From Bradyrhizobium canariense (GTDB lineage Bacteria > Pseudomonadota > Alphaproteobacteria > Rhizobiales > Xanthobacteraceae), in assembly GCF_019402665.1 (NCBI RefSeq), contig NZ_VSST01000027.1, positions 1 through 64,000 of the forward strand: 64,000 nucleotides of DNA, in the 5' to 3' direction. The position numbers and the translations under genes are program-made. The stretch's first letter is position 1. The number at the start of each line of letters is the position of its first letter. The notes below the pieces were generated by a model. The model saw only the letters and a list, made by a program, of their open reading frames with translations, made no database searches and was not told where the DNA came from. Of the stretch, positions 1 through 9,499 are shown piece by piece.

Positions 1-1
1 G

Positions 2-184
2 CCGATCGACTACATCGAGAGGCGCAACGCCATCGTCGATGCGGTGACGTTTGACGATGCCAAGGCGGCGGCCAAGCGCCTGTGGGGCCAGGGCTTGCTC
101 AGTGTCATCGTCGGCCGCTCTTCACCGGCAGCAGCCGAGTCGAGCACTGCGCCATCGGCCGCGAAGCCGGCGACCCAAAATTAA
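2..184 (+). CDS. M16 (insulinase-like) zinc peptidase, C-terminal end only
   Basis: The reading frame is open from the window edge and ends at TAA 182-184, giving about 60 residues. The pattern IDYIERRNAIVDAVTFDDAK followed by AKRLWGQGLLSVIVGR resembles the C-terminus of M16 processing peptidases (R-N-x-x-x-x-x-V-T-x-x-D, then A-K-R-L and a V-V-G strand). The zinc-binding HxxEH lies outside the window, so activity cannot be judged. The final Ala/Ser/Pro-rich tail is probably disordered. The family call rests on a short tail and is moderate. Confidence 0.5.
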   Translation, partial: PIDYIERRNAIVDAVTFDDAKAAAKRLWGQGLLSVIVGRSSPAAAESSTAPSAAKPATQN

Positions 185-195
185 CTTTTCAAGTA

Positions 196-219
196 GCTCG
201 GGGCGGCATAGCCCCGAGC
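196..219 (+). terminator. Hairpin after the peptidase gene
   Basis: A perfect 9-bp inverted repeat (GCTCGGGGC and GCCCCGAGC) with a 6-nt loop lies 11 bp after the peptidase stop codon. No T-run follows, so it is either a weak intrinsic terminator or an mRNA 3'-end stabiliser. Confidence 0.45.
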
Positions 220-938
220 CTGGCGCTGCCTTGTCCCCGCTTGCAGTGTTCGCGCCGGTCGCGTCGTTGTTCCTGGAGAGCTTGGCACGCTCCTCGCGTG
301 GCCAGCTCTGCCGCTCGATAATCAACGGGCGGCGACGCTCGTGACAGGCGCCTAGGCGCTCCCGCGGGCCAGCAAGCGCTCCAGAACAAGTTGAGCTTCT
401 CGTGCTTGGACCAGCATCGTCGGCAACCCGTCTCAACGGCTTCGAGTCGCCCCGACCTGGCGCCCTGACCTTACCACGTATCCATAATGACAGTTCATCG
501 GATTCGCACCCCAGATCGAGTACCGCCGCGCCGGGCTCGATATGCCACTTCGAGATCAGTGCGTTCGGTGCGTGACCTACCGGGCTGTTCCAACCATAGG
601 ATCGAGCGCGAAAAATCCGCGATCCAGGAGACGCTGATAAGCAACCTAATCGTGAGGTCATCGTCCCGGCTTTTAGTCCCTTCTAATGCGATCCAGAGCC
701 AATGGACTTGCTTTGGCTGCATAACTAAATCCGTCCGCCAGCCAAGCGGCGCTTTGATCAATCGGATTCTCAAGCATCATTTTTCTTCTGCGTTGAGGTG
801 CAGCATAACGGCTTCCGGATGACCGAAATACCGCGTCGTGCTAGTAGGTGCAAGGTTCCTTCCAAAGAGTTCTGCTCGCACTCGATGACAGCGACAAGAA
901 GTCCGTCTCGAGGCGATATCGATGCACGTTCGTGCCGC
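220..938. other. Non-coding stretch without recognised gene
   Basis: Short overlapping reading frames on both strands show no family pattern. A sigma54-like TGGCAC at 287-292 has TCGC instead of TTGC at -12 and no UAS, so it is not called. The stretch looks like decayed DNA between the peptidase and the type VI fragment. Confidence 0.4.
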
Positions 939-1168
939 GGTGCTGCGCCTGTGCCGGGTCCCGCGCCTGCCGGCATGAATGTCCGTGATGTGCCCGAATT
1001 CGAACGGCTCGAAGCCGAACTGCGGCGCATGGATGCCGGCGGACCAACTGCGGTTGATTGGAGCAAAGTCAGTACGCTGTCGTTCCATATCCTGGCGAAC
1101 CAGTCGAAAGACATTCTGGTTGCCTGTTGGGCCGCCTATGGTCTCTTTCGGACCAAAGGATACCAGGG
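939..1168 (+). pseudogene. TssA/ImpA-like type VI secretion N-terminal fragment
   Basis: The translation around NVRDVPEFERLEAELRR, then AVDWSKV and QSKDILVACWAAYGL, resembles the ImpA N-terminal domain of TssA proteins (D-W-x-x-V, then S/T-K-D-L-x-V-A-x-W-L-A). Full TssA proteins are several hundred residues, but here recognisable homology stops near 1168 and runs into unrelated sequence, so this is a remnant. No other type VI gene is visible nearby. Its position next to a trbI scrap suggests a patchwork of recombined pieces. Confidence 0.45.
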
Positions 1169-1308
1169 CCGACCAAGCGGGGACGGGCGCGGATCGGAGC
1201 GATCGATTGGCTCGTTTGCCGCGTTGCCGGCCGAAGTCGGCAGCACAACCACTGACCTTTCGCTGGTCGATCAAGTCCTCGCCGAAAATATCTGCTGATT
1301 CCCCAGGG

Positions 1309-1446
1309 TGCGAAGCTGATCGGCCAACACGACAGCTCTGTCGGTTCGGCCAGAGCCGCATCCTCTTGGTCTGGACCGGCGCCATCATGCCCGACGGCAA
1401 CTCGATTATGCTGGAACGCCAACCCGGCGCCTGCCGCAGCAGCCGC
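1309..1446 (+). pseudogene. trbI: trbI fragment (conjugal transfer), first copy
   Basis: This stretch closely resembles 17833-17965 in the longer trbI relic. Shared blocks include GGTGCGAAGCT, ATCGGCCAA, ATCCTCTTGGTCTGGACC and ATCATGCCCGACGGCAACTC. TrbI is the VirB10-like component of mating-pair-formation type IV secretion. Only about 45 codons remain and the reading frame is shifted within it. It is a divergent second copy, so fragments of one conjugation gene lie on both sides of the nifB/nifS segment. Confidence 0.6.
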
Positions 1447-1478
1447 TGAGCTGGCGAGAGACGGTCCGAGGCGCTTCC

Positions 1479-2069
1479 TCAGACGGGGCGGTTTTCGCTT
1501 CTGTTCTTTACCGGCTCCATTTTGGCCAGGCCGTCCTCGTATGAGATCTCCGTGTATGATCCATCGATGTCCTTGGCTGCGTCGAGCAAGTAGTCGAGTC
1601 TACCGGCGGTACCGAGCTTCTTGATGTCATTCTTGTCGACGCCGGCGAGGTCCATCATCTCTTTCCACACAGTTGATTCATCGCAAGGCAGAATGCGGAA
1701 GGTGATCTCGCCTATCTTGGTGCGGTACTTCGCGAGCAGATCAACGTTGTTGCAGAAGATGAAATAGCTGCCTTTGGGGCTCAACCTGCCGTCCAGCACC
1801 TTTGCGGCCTCAGGTAGATATGCGAAGGAATGCAGATATCCGGCAAGAACTGGAATGGTGGGTTCGCCCTCCTGCGCGATTGCAAGAACTTGTTCGATAG
1901 AATAGTCCGGCGGTCGTTTTTCGTCGGCGAGCTGGGATTGAAACTTCAGCGCGATGTCGCCTCGAAATCCAAATCGCCCCGACTTCGTTGTTTCACTCTT
2001 AAGCACCGCATTCAGCAACCGCCCCTCCTTGTCCAGCGGGCCAAGAGCGGTGTTGTCGATCGAGGTCAT
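1479..2069 (-). CDS. Orphan hypothetical protein, 196 residues
   Basis: I do not recognise this family. The ATG at 2069 is chosen because GGGGAG lies about 6 nt upstream; the frame continues open upstream but without family character. The product is soluble-looking and rich in charged residues, with no membrane span or signal peptide. Its middle (about residues 80-150) reads like a folded domain (GYLHSFAYLPEAAKVLD, GSYFIFCNNVDLL). It is transcribed away from the iscN operon, and the NifA site at 2269 lies in the shared upstream region. A host-directed or phage-related role is possible but unsupported. Confidence 0.5.
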   Translation of the reverse strand: MTSIDNTALGPLDKEGRLLNAVLKSETTKSGRFGFRGDIALKFQSQLADEKRPPDYSIEQVLAIAQEGEPTIPVLAGYLHSFAYLPEAAKVLDGRLSPKGSYFIFCNNVDLLAKYRTKIGEITFRILPCDESTVWKEMMDLAGVDKNDIKKLGTAGRLDYLLDAAKDIDGSYTEISYEDGLAKMEPVKNRSENRPV

Positions 2070-2268
2070 GGAAGGCTCCCCATCAATGTGTGGTGTGCAC
2101 GCGTCGCCCAATGCGACGTGTCCGCTACCTTCATGCAAGTTGTTTGCCGTCCCCCTATGTCTGCGTCGACGTAGAGCGTAAGCGGCGGCTTGGCGCGATG
2201 TGCATGGATACGTGCTGGCACCATCACCAGGTCTCGGCCGGATGATGTTGGGATGCTGGAAAGCCGCC

Positions 2269-2284
2269 TGTCGCGAACCCGACA
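2269..2284 (+). promoter_or_regulatory. NifA upstream activator site of iscN operon
   Basis: TGT-CGCGAACCCG-ACA matches the NifA consensus TGT-N10-ACA exactly. It sits 60 bp upstream of the -24 element at 2344, within the usual spacing for DNA looping to sigma54 polymerase. Confidence 0.8.
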
Positions 2285-2343
2285 GGTCGCAAATCGAATG
2301 GGTCGTCGCCTGCAAGACCAAGTGATTTCAGCTGCATCTCGAC

Positions 2344-2359
2344 TGGCATGGGATTTGCG
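2344..2359 (+). promoter_or_regulatory. Sigma54 (-24/-12) promoter of iscN-nifU-nifS-fixU
   Basis: TGGCAT-GGGAT-TTGCG fits the sigma54 consensus TGGCAC-N5-TTGCW, with GG and GC at exact spacing. Transcription should start near 2371, leaving about 26 nt before the iscN ATG at 2397. The NifA site at 2269 makes this a nitrogenase-type promoter. Confidence 0.8.
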
Positions 2360-2396
2360 AAGTGTACCTTGCCACAGAAGTGAGAGCGAGCCAGAG

Positions 2397-2717
2397 ATGA
2401 TCAACCTAACGGTTAGCGCCATCAACGCACTGAAGGCCGCAATCTCCTCGACAGCGCAGCCGGCGAGCGGTTTGCGGATCATGATCGAAGGCGGCGGCTG
2501 CCAAGGGTTCACATACAAAATGGGCCTTGCCGATGAGCCGAGCTCCGATGAGACCGTGTTCGAGCAAGGCGGGATTAAAGTCTTCGTCGACAACGCGAGC
2601 CGGGCGCATCTGAGCGGCACCACGATCGATTTCGTGGTGTCACTCGAAGGATCAGGGTTCCGCTTCGATAACCCAAATGCCAAATCGAGCTGCTCCTGCG
2701 GCAAATCGTTCGGCTAA
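2397..2717 (+). CDS. iscN: IscA/HesB-type Fe-S carrier IscN
   Basis: A-type iron-sulfur carrier of 106 residues. The three conserved cysteines of the family are visible: one in EGGGCQGFTY (about residue 37) and two in the C-terminal SCSCGKSFG. Such proteins accept and pass on Fe-S clusters, here presumably for nitrogenase maturation. It is first in a tight operon with nifU and nifS behind a NifA/sigma54 promoter, the arrangement known in rhizobia where iscN is expressed in bacteroids. The ATG at 2397 is chosen because it starts the family homology and follows the predicted transcription start closely; the open frame upstream runs through the promoter. Confidence 0.9.
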   Translation: MINLTVSAINALKAAISSTAQPASGLRIMIEGGGCQGFTYKMGLADEPSSDETVFEQGGIKVFVDNASRAHLSGTTIDFVVSLEGSGFRFDNPNAKSSCSCGKSFG

Positions 2718-2756
2718 GTTGCCTTGGGACCATTGGCGATGGAAGGAGCATCGAAC

Positions 2757-3050
2757 ATGGCCCTGAAGGCTGAACGAACGAATCAGTCTTCGACTATCGA
2801 GCCTGCCGATCGCGAGCGGATTGTCAGCGCCGTGCTCGATGAGATTCGGCCAAGCCTCAGGCGTGATCGTGGAGATTGTGAGCTCGTCGAAATCGACGGC
2901 AACAAGATCATGGTCAGGCTTACCGGCGCCTGCATGTTATGCAAGCTTGCGGGCACGACGCTCGCGGCCATTCAGGCGCGCCTGGTCGAGCGGCTCGGCG
3001 AGTTCGTCCGCCTGATCCCGCTCCCCGGAGCTGCCAAAGTGGGACATTAA
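2757..3050 (+). CDS. nifU: NifU-like scaffold (C-terminal Nfu domain only)
   Basis: 97-residue protein consisting of only the C-terminal Nfu domain of NifU. The CxxC cluster ligand is in GACMLCKLAGTT (about residues 60-70). Classical NifU of Azotobacter also has an IscU-like domain and a central [2Fe-2S] domain, both absent here; the short form is usual in rhizobial iscN-nifUS operons. The start is placed at ATG 2757 because GGAAGGA lies about 9 nt upstream; an in-frame ATG at 2739 is the alternative. It lies 39 nt after iscN, and its stop abuts the nifS start. Confidence 0.85.
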   Translation: MALKAERTNQSSTIEPADRERIVSAVLDEIRPSLRRDRGDCELVEIDGNKIMVRLTGACMLCKLAGTTLAAIQARLVERLGEFVRLIPLPGAAKVGH

Positions 3051-4262
3051 GTGCAGAGCGGAGAGTCCGTGCGGCCGATCTACCTGGATAACAACGCGAC
3101 GACCCGTGTACATCCCTTGGTGGTTGCGGCGATGCTGCCGTTCTTCTCTGCGCAATTCGGCAATGCGTCGTCCGCGCACGCATTCGGCATTGAGGTTGCG
3201 CCCGCATTAAAACAAGCGCGCCGGAAGGTGCAGGCCCTCATTGGCGCGGCATTCGATCACGAGATCGTCTTCACCTCGGGCGCGACTGAATCCGACAACA
3301 CGGCGATCCTGTCGGCGCTCGCCGTACAGAAGGGACGCGACGAGATCGTCACAACGGCCGTTGAGCATCCGGCCGTGTTGTCTCTTGCCGAGGAGCTGGG
3401 CCGACGAGGAGTCAAGACCCATGTCATTCCGGTCGATGCAAGCGGCCGATTGGACATCGAGGCTTATCGCAACGCATTGTCGAGGCGCACGTCAATCGCC
3501 TCGGTCATGTGGGCCAATAATGAGACGGGTACGATCTTTCCGGTGAAATCCCTCGCCCAGATGGCGCGCTCAGTCGGCGCGCTCTTTCACACCGACGCGG
3601 TCCAGGCGGTCGGGCGGATTCCGATTGACCTGAAGACCACGGACATCGACATGCTGTCGCTCTCCGGCCACAAGCTCCATGGTCCGAAGGGGATCGGCGC
3701 GCTGTATCTGCGCAGCGGCATCAAGTTCCGGCCGCTGATCTTCGGCGGCGTTCAGGAGCGGCGTCGCCGCGCTGGCAGCCAAAACGTTCCGGGCATTATT
3801 GGGCTCGGCAAAGCGGCGGAACTCGCAGCAGCACACCTCATACAAGAGCAGATGCAGATTGGCGCCCTTCGCGACCGGCTGGAGCAAGGCATTCTCGCTG
3901 TCGGCTGTTGCATGGTGCTTGGCCATATCAAGAATCGCTTGCCAAATACGTCAAACATTGCCTTCGAGCATCTCGAAGCAGAGGCAATCGTCCACCACCT
4001 GAACCGCAACGGAATTGCCGTCTCACTCGGTTCGGCCTGCGCGTCCGGCTCGATGGAACCGTCCCACGTCCTGCGCGCGATGAGAGTACCACCGGCCTTC
4101 TTGCGCGGTGCGGTTCGCTTCTCGCTGTCGCGCGAGACGGCGCCGGATGAGATCGATCGTGTCCTACAGGTCATGCCGGACATCACTGCCAAACAGAGAG
4201 CCATGTGGCGTGCGCGTCAGGAGCGCGCGGGCGAGAGCTCACAACTTGCGGAGCTCCCATGA
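3051..4262 (+). CDS. nifS: Cysteine desulfurase NifS
   Basis: PLP enzyme that takes sulfur from L-cysteine for nitrogenase Fe-S cluster assembly. The class V features are clear: the N-terminal YLDNNATT, the PLP lysine in SLSGHKLHGPKG (about residue 207), and the persulfide cysteine in LGSACASGSMEPSHV (about residue 330). The 403-residue length is typical. The GTG at 3051 directly follows the nifU stop; a second GTG at 3069, six codons in and preceded by GGAGAG, is equally plausible. The 3' end overlaps fixU by ATGA, implying translational coupling. Confidence 0.93.
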   Translation: MQSGESVRPIYLDNNATTRVHPLVVAAMLPFFSAQFGNASSAHAFGIEVAPALKQARRKVQALIGAAFDHEIVFTSGATESDNTAILSALAVQKGRDEIVTTAVEHPAVLSLAEELGRRGVKTHVIPVDASGRLDIEAYRNALSRRTSIASVMWANNETGTIFPVKSLAQMARSVGALFHTDAVQAVGRIPIDLKTTDIDMLSLSGHKLHGPKGIGALYLRSGIKFRPLIFGGVQERRRRAGSQNVPGIIGLGKAAELAAAHLIQEQMQIGALRDRLEQGILAVGCCMVLGHIKNRLPNTSNIAFEHLEAEAIVHHLNRNGIAVSLGSACASGSMEPSHVLRAMRVPPAFLRGAVRFSLSRETAPDEIDRVLQVMPDITAKQRAMWRARQERAGESSQLAELP

Positions 4263-4480
4263 AGGTCATGATTCGCCGTTCGCCCGAGACGGGCCTTTCG
4301 ATTTATGTGCCCAAGAAGGATCTTGAGGAGCCGATTGTCGAATGGGAGCACGAGACGCTGTGGGGTGGTTGGATTAGAATCGCGAACGGCTGGGTGCTCG
4401 ACCTACCGGCGATGGCGAGTGACACCACTCTACCAATCACTATCAACGCCAGGAAGCGCGGCGGCGAAGCAACCGAATGA
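4259..4480 (+). CDS. fixU: NifT/FixU family protein
   Basis: 73-residue protein with the family pattern MKVMIRR, LSIYVPKKDLEE and LWGGWIRIANGWVLDLP. The family accompanies nif genes widely; its role is unclear and it is usually not essential for fixation. It overlaps the nifS stop codon (ATGA) and so belongs to the iscN-nifU-nifS operon. Confidence 0.88.
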   Translation: MKVMIRRSPETGLSIYVPKKDLEEPIVEWEHETLWGGWIRIANGWVLDLPAMASDTTLPITINARKRGGEATE

Positions 4481-4517
4481 TGAATGCTGCGGTTCCACAG
4501 ACTTCGCCAAACCAGCG

Positions 4518-4703
4518 ATGCGGAAGCTATTCTTGCCGGGGCGGTCCGGCATCTGCGAGGAAGGCCACTTCGTTCCTTGGGCTTGGGCCTGGCGTAGCGG
4601 AAGGTTTCAGCCGAGCGCGCTGATCACTCCGGAAGCGCTCGAAGCGTTCTTCGGAACCAAGATCGCGGCGGCGCACGGTGGCAAACGCAACATCTCGGCC
4701 TAG
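4518..4703 (+). CDS. Small hypothetical ORF downstream of fixU
   Basis: 61-codon frame starting MRKLFLPGRSG and containing HFVPWAWAW and ALITPEALEAFFG. The aromatic N-terminal block and the PEALEAF segment vaguely recall DUF1488-type small proteins, but I cannot assign it. No clear ribosome binding site is seen. It lies 37 nt after fixU and would be co-transcribed if real. Confidence 0.35.
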   Translation: MRKLFLPGRSGICEEGHFVPWAWAWRSGRFQPSALITPEALEAFFGTKIAAAHGGKRNISA

Positions 4704-4961
4704 GCCAGCACTGAGGCGTCGGGCCAGCGCGTTGGCGTTGATGGGGGAAACCCTCGCGACGCCCATTGCACTGACATCGCCAGCCCGGTCGTCGCATTAA
4801 CGGCGTCAGGCCAATTGCTGCAACTCCGCAACATTCAGTGTCGAGAGGATTGAATGTCGCGCCGGGCCAGGTCGTAGCTGAAAAATCGTGATGCAACGTT
4901 CGCGATGCAAATCCTTGAACCATCTCGGAGCTACGCGTCAATGCCAAGGTTGTAATGAAGC

Positions 4962-7263
4962 ATGGTCACAGAAAGAGCCTCGACGAAGTCGCGAACCGGA
5001 AGGCCAACGCCTTCCGCTCCTGACGATGATCCCTATCTATGGCTGGAACAGATCGAAGGCGCGCGTGCGCTGAACTTCGTCGAGCGGCAGAATAGCAGAA
5101 CACTTCAGGTGTTTGGCGGACCGGCAGCCGAACGAGACAGAGATGCGCTGACGGCGATTTACGACCGACCTGACAATATCCCCTATGTCAGCCGGCGCGG
5201 CGGGTATCTCTACAATCTGTGGAGGGACGCCAACAATCCACGCGGCCTCTGGCGGCGAACCACCCTGGAAGAGTATCGCTCGCTGAAGCCGTCATGGGAC
5301 GTCTTGCTCGACCTCGATCAACTTGCCGTCAGCGAAGGCGAAGACTGGCTTCTAAACGCCACGGTCGCACCGCCTGGAAGTCACTCGCGGTGGATCTTGA
5401 GTCTATCGCGCGGTGGCAGCGATGCCGTGACCTTGCGTGAATTCGACACTGATACGAAGCTCTTCATCCGCGATGGCTTTATCTTGCCCGAAGCCAAAGG
5501 CAGCGGCGTATGGTTCGATTCTGATACGCTGGTGTTGTTAAGCTCCTATGGCGACGGCATGGCCGCGACCACCGGCTATGCGCGCACGGTGAGGCTGTGG
5601 CGGCGCGGTACGCATGTTGACCAAGCGGCAGTGATCTTTGAGACCAAGGTTGCTCATGTGTCAGTCGATTGCAGTGTTGACGACACCGTCGTGCCGCCCA
5701 GGATCTGGTTCCTCGATGCGACAGACGTCTCCAATTGCGTGGTCTGGCTCGGCGATGAAACGGGCGCCAAGACGAGGCTCGATCTGCCAAGTAACATCTG
5801 GATGCGGTCGCATCGCAACTGGCTTGCCCTGAAGCCGCGCGAATCCTGGTCTGTGGCAGGGCAGACCTATGCGGCGGATACGGTGCTCGTCATCCCGCTG
5901 CCGGCATTCCTGGCGGGCAGCCGCCAATTCGAGGTTCTCTTCGAGCCGGGTCTGCGCCGTGCGCTGCAGAGCTTCTTTTGGGCTGCGGGCAAGCTCGTGC
6001 TTTGCATTCTCGACGAACTCCGGCCAGTCTTCGAGATCTGCACACCATCCGATTATGGCTGGAACCGCGAGCAATTGGCCGGGCTTCCTGATCTTGGCGT
6101 CGTCGAAATCTGGTCTTTCGATCGCGATCCGTCAGAGAGCAATGGCGACTTGCTGGCCCACGTCGAGGATCCGCTCACGCCGCCGTCCCTCATCCTGATG
6201 GAGCGCGGCGTTACCAGTCCCGCCGTGCTGAAGCAGGCGCCGAAGACGTTTGCCGCGGAGCAATGCGTGGTCACGTGGCACGAGGCCATCTCGATCGACG
6301 GTGAGCGAATTCCCTATCTGCAGACCGGTCCCGTCAGGCAGCCCGGCAACGCGCCGGTCCATATGAGCGGATATGGCGGGTTTGGGATCTCCGTGAAACC
6401 GTACTACAATTCCGCTCGGTAAGCTTTGGCTCGATTGCGGCGGCACCACGGTTCAGGCAAATTTGCGCGGCGGCGGCGAGTTCGGCACGCGCTGGCACGA
6501 CGCCGGTCGGCTCGCCGGCAAGAGATTGTCGCATGATGATTTCGCAGCGGTTGCCGCCGATCTCGTTAGGCGCGGCGTGACACAGGCCAAGCGGATCGCG
6601 GCCGAGAGTGGATCAAACGGCGGCATCCTCATCACCAATATGCTAACGCGATATCCCGAGCGCTTTGGCGCGCTGTTCTGCGCGATCCCGCTGATTGACA
6701 TGCGCCGCTACACAAAACTGCTCGCCGGGGCGAGCTGGCTCGCCGAATATGGCGATCCCGACAACGCTGAGGAGTGGGAGTGGCTGAAGACCTATTCTGC
6801 GTATCATACCGCAAGACCCGGGCAGTCCTATCCACCGATCCTGATGGCCACCAGGCGGCGGGACGATCGCGTCCATCCCGGACATGCGCGCAAAATGGTA
6901 GCGAAGCTGCAGGCGATGGGCTATGAGGCGTATTTCTACGAGCATGCCGCTGGAGGCCACGGCTACGGCAAGGACAACCGGGAGCACGCCGAGTTGCTGG
7001 TGCTGGGCCTCCGTTTCCTGAAGAGCAGGATCGGCTGGCTGGATGCCGAGACCTCAGCGATGTTGGTAGTTGTTGGACGGCAGTTCGAGCGATGTCGACC
7101 GAGGCGGCTGCAGCTCGTGAATCTGATCGGCATCTACACCCCCGCGATCTATTCGAGACCCAGCCAACGTTTGGACGCACGATCGAATTCGTGGCTGTCG
7201 GCACCGTGGCCACCAGGCGTTTCTCTTCACCTGCCTGACAATGCCTTCCGGAATGTCACGTAG
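4962..7263 (+). pseudogene. Prolyl oligopeptidase (S9 family), frameshifted
   Basis: Residues DDPYLWLEQIEGARAL mark the N-terminus of an S9 prolyl oligopeptidase, followed by a beta-propeller region. The first frame stops at 6420, inside the hallmark YGGFGISVKPYYNSA. The homology resumes one base off with GKLWLDCGGTTVQANLRGGGEFGTRWH. A 2-nt loss or 1-nt gain near 6415-6419 explains it. The second part keeps the catalytic serine context (SGSNGG), the Asp loop (RRDDRVHPGH) and the His (GGHGYG). The C-terminal 60 or so residues look non-native. If the frameshift is real the enzyme is dead; otherwise it is a cytosolic peptidase of about 700 residues. Confidence 0.8.
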
Positions 7264-7516
7264 AGGCCCGCGTGATCTTCGGCATAGGTCGGTAACGGGG
7301 CTGCTTCTTGTCTGCAACTACGAAGAATCGCCACACCAAGTTGTCCTTCAAAGCGTCCGGAACGTCTTTTGCGGATTGTGCTTTGCACTGGCGTCACATT
7401 TTGGCGACAAGATCAACTTTACAGGACGCCAGCCGCCCTGCTCTTCCAAGCGCCTAGATGAAGCAGCCTACCCGTCGCCAAAACAACGCTGCCAGCGCTC
7501 TTGTGATCGCAATCTC
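7264..7516 (+). other. Intergenic region upstream of nifB regulatory sites
   Basis: No gene recognised between the peptidase relic and the NifA site at 7517. This is presumably spacer for the nifB promoter. Confidence 0.4.
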
Positions 7517-7532
7517 TGTCAGCTTTCCAACA
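7517..7532 (+). promoter_or_regulatory. NifA upstream activator site of nifB
   Basis: TGT-CAGCTTTCCA-ACA is an exact TGT-N10-ACA site, 77 bp before the -24 element at 7609. Confidence 0.82.
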
Positions 7533-7608
7533 TGAGTTGATAACACCGACATACGAGCAACGTGACCTAACTGCTTGAAGCGAACGCAAAAATCATTTGT
7601 GGCAGACA

Positions 7609-7624
7609 TGGCACGCCAGTTGCT
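7609..7624 (+). promoter_or_regulatory. Sigma54 promoter of nifB
   Basis: TGGCAC-GCCAG-TTGCT is a perfect -24/-12 promoter. The same 16 bases occur upstream of nifH at 63103. The predicted start near 7636 leaves about 58 nt of leader before ATG 7694. Confidence 0.92.
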
Positions 7625-7693
7625 CTTGGCTCTTCAGAAACGACTCTGGGGATGTTTGCCGGAAAAGTTCGGCCTGCGGAGAGAATTGGAAGA

Positions 7694-9250
7694 ATGAGTA
7701 CTTCAGCGCAACACCAGCTATCCTGCGGCGGCGGCGAGATCAGAGAGACCATGCAAGTTATGGCTAAGCACAAGGGCTGCGGTACGATCGGTGGCAGCGG
7801 GAAGGCGAGCTGCGGATCTCAGGCCGGCATCGGCAATCTGCCAAACGAGGTCTGGGAAAAGGCGAAGAACCATCCCTGCTACAGCGAGGAGGCGCACCAC
7901 CATTATGCCCGCATGCATGTCGCGGTCGCACCCGCCTGCAATATCCAGTGCAATTACTGCAATCGCAAATACGATTGCGCCAACGAATCGCGCCCAGGCA
8001 TTGCCAGCGAGAAGTTGACGCCAGAGCAGGCCGCCAAGAAGGTGCTGGCGGTCGCTTCCGCGATCCCTCAGATGAGCGTGGTCGGCGTTGCCGGCCCTGG
8101 CGACCCCCTGGCGAATCCGGACAAGACATTCAAGACGTTCGAGCTCGTCAACAAGCTCGCGCCAGATATCAAGCTGTGCCTCTCGACGAACGGTCTTGCG
8201 CTAGCCGATCATGTCGACACGATCACCAGACTCAAGGTCGATCACGTGACGATCACGATCAACATGATCGATCCCGAAATTGGTGCAAAGATCTATCCAT
8301 GGATCTTTTACCGCCACAAGCGCTACACCGGAATTGAAGCCGCAAGCATCCTCAGCAATCGGCAGCTCCAGGGCCTGGAGATGCTGACCGCGCGCGGCAT
8401 CCTGTGCAAAGTCAACTCGGTGATGATTCCCGGGATTAACGATCAGCATCTGGTTGAGGTTAACAAGGCCGTGAAGTCGCGCGGCGCCTTCCTGCATAAC
8501 GTGATGCCGCTGATATCGTCGCCCGAGCACGGCACCGTGTTCGGTCTCGGTGGGCAACGCGGCCCGACCGCACGGGAAGTGACCGCGTTGCAGGACAGCT
8601 GCGAAAGCGAGATGAACATGATGCGTCATTGTCGCCAGTGCCGGGCCGACGCCGTCGGACTGCTCGGGGAGGACCGCGGCGCAGAGTTCACCATGGAAAA
8701 GATCATGGCCATGAACATCAAATACGACCAGCAGGCCCGAAAGGAGTATCAGGCCAAGGTCGAGAAGGCGCGCATTGCAAAGCTTGCGGCCAAGCAGGAG
8801 AAGCTTGCAGAGCTCGCCAGCGCGTCCAGCGAAATCAAGGTGCTGGTGGCGGTTGCAACCAAGGGCTCGGGATTGATCAACCAGCACTTCGGTCATGCCA
8901 AGGAGTTCCAGATCTACGAGCTCTCGACTTCCGGCGCAAAATTCATTGGTCATCGTCCTATCCACCCCTATTGCCAGGACGGCCATGGCGAGGACAGCAA
9001 GCTCGAAATCGCCATCGGCGCCATCAAGGATTGCCACGCCGTATTCGTCTCAAAGATCGGCGGCTGCCCGAAGGCCGAATTGATCAAGGCCGGCATCGAG
9101 CCGGTCGATCAGTACGCCTGGGAGTCCATTGATGGGTCAGCAATCGCCTGGTTCAAACTCTATCTCGATAAAGTCAATGAGGGAAAGATCAAGCACGTTG
9201 AGCGGGTCGATTCGGCGGCCAGCCACAACGCGCTGATTTCCGCCGCCTGA
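7694..9250 (+). CDS. nifB: Nitrogenase cofactor maturase NifB
   Basis: Radical SAM enzyme that makes NifB-co, the Fe-S-carbide core of FeMo-cofactor. The CxxxCxxC motif is C82-NIQ-C86-NY-C89. The C-terminal part (about residues 380-500) is a NifX/NafY-like cofactor-binding domain that begins near [22 protein letters not shown]. The 518-residue length is normal for rhizobial NifB. ATG 7694 (MSTSAQ) is preferred because GGAAG lies just upstream; an in-frame ATG at 7652 would add 14 residues and leave a very short leader. A strong NifA/sigma54 promoter precedes it, and frxA follows after 15 nt. Confidence 0.95.
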   Translation: MSTSAQHQLSCGGGEIRETMQVMAKHKGCGTIGGSGKASCGSQAGIGNLPNEVWEKAKNHPCYSEEAHHHYARMHVAVAPACNIQCNYCNRKYDCANESRPGIASEKLTPEQAAKKVLAVASAIPQMSVVGVAGPGDPLANPDKTFKTFELVNKLAPDIKLCLSTNGLALADHVDTITRLKVDHVTITINMIDPEIGAKIYPWIFYRHKRYTGIEAASILSNRQLQGLEMLTARGILCKVNSVMIPGINDQHLVEVNKAVKSRGAFLHNVMPLISSPEHGTVFGLGGQRGPTAREVTALQDSCESEMNMMRHCRQCRADAVGLLGEDRGAEFTMEKIMAMNIKYDQQARKEYQAKVEKARIAKLAAKQEKLAELASASSEIKVLVAVATKGSGLINQHFGHAKEFQIYELSTSGAKFIGHRPIHPYCQDGHGEDSKLEIAIGAIKDCHAVFVSKIGGCPKAELIKAGIEPVDQYAWESIDGSAIAWFKLYLDKVNEGKIKHVERVDSAASHNALISAA

Positions 9251-9265
9251 GGATGGGTTCAGATA

Positions 9266-9490
9266 ATGCCGTTCAAGATCATCGCCTCACAATGCACGGG
9301 CTGTTCGGCGTGCGAAACACAATGCCCGAATCTCGCTATTTCCGAGCGAGCCGGCGTTTTCCTGATCGATCCTGAGAAATGCACCGAGTGCGCCGCCTAC
9401 TTTGATGAACCGCAATGCGTGGCGGTTTGCCCGGTTGACAATACGTGCGTGCTCGACACGGCGCTGCCGCGTCACCAGATGCCTGCGTGA
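9266..9490 (+). CDS. frxA: 2[4Fe-4S] ferredoxin FrxA/FdxN
   Basis: 74-residue bacterial-type ferredoxin. The first cluster motif is [13 protein letters not shown] (residues 10-22). The second half, [18 protein letters not shown], has the long spacing typical of FdxN-like nif ferredoxins. It probably feeds electrons to NifB or nitrogenase maturation. It is co-transcribed with nifB. Confidence 0.9.
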   Translation: MPFKIIASQCTGCSACETQCPNLAISERAGVFLIDPEKCTECAAYFDEPQCVAVCPVDNTCVLDTALPRHQMPA

Positions 9491-9499
9491 GGGCCACGA

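Noticed and set aside
283..300. TGGCAC at 287 as another sigma54 promoter
   Set aside because: The -12 reads TCGC, there is no TGT-N10-ACA upstream and no gene follows.
7513..7536. GTCAGCTTTCC upstream of nifB as a tts box
   Set aside because: The match is short and the site is better explained as the NifA UAS TGT-N10-ACA.
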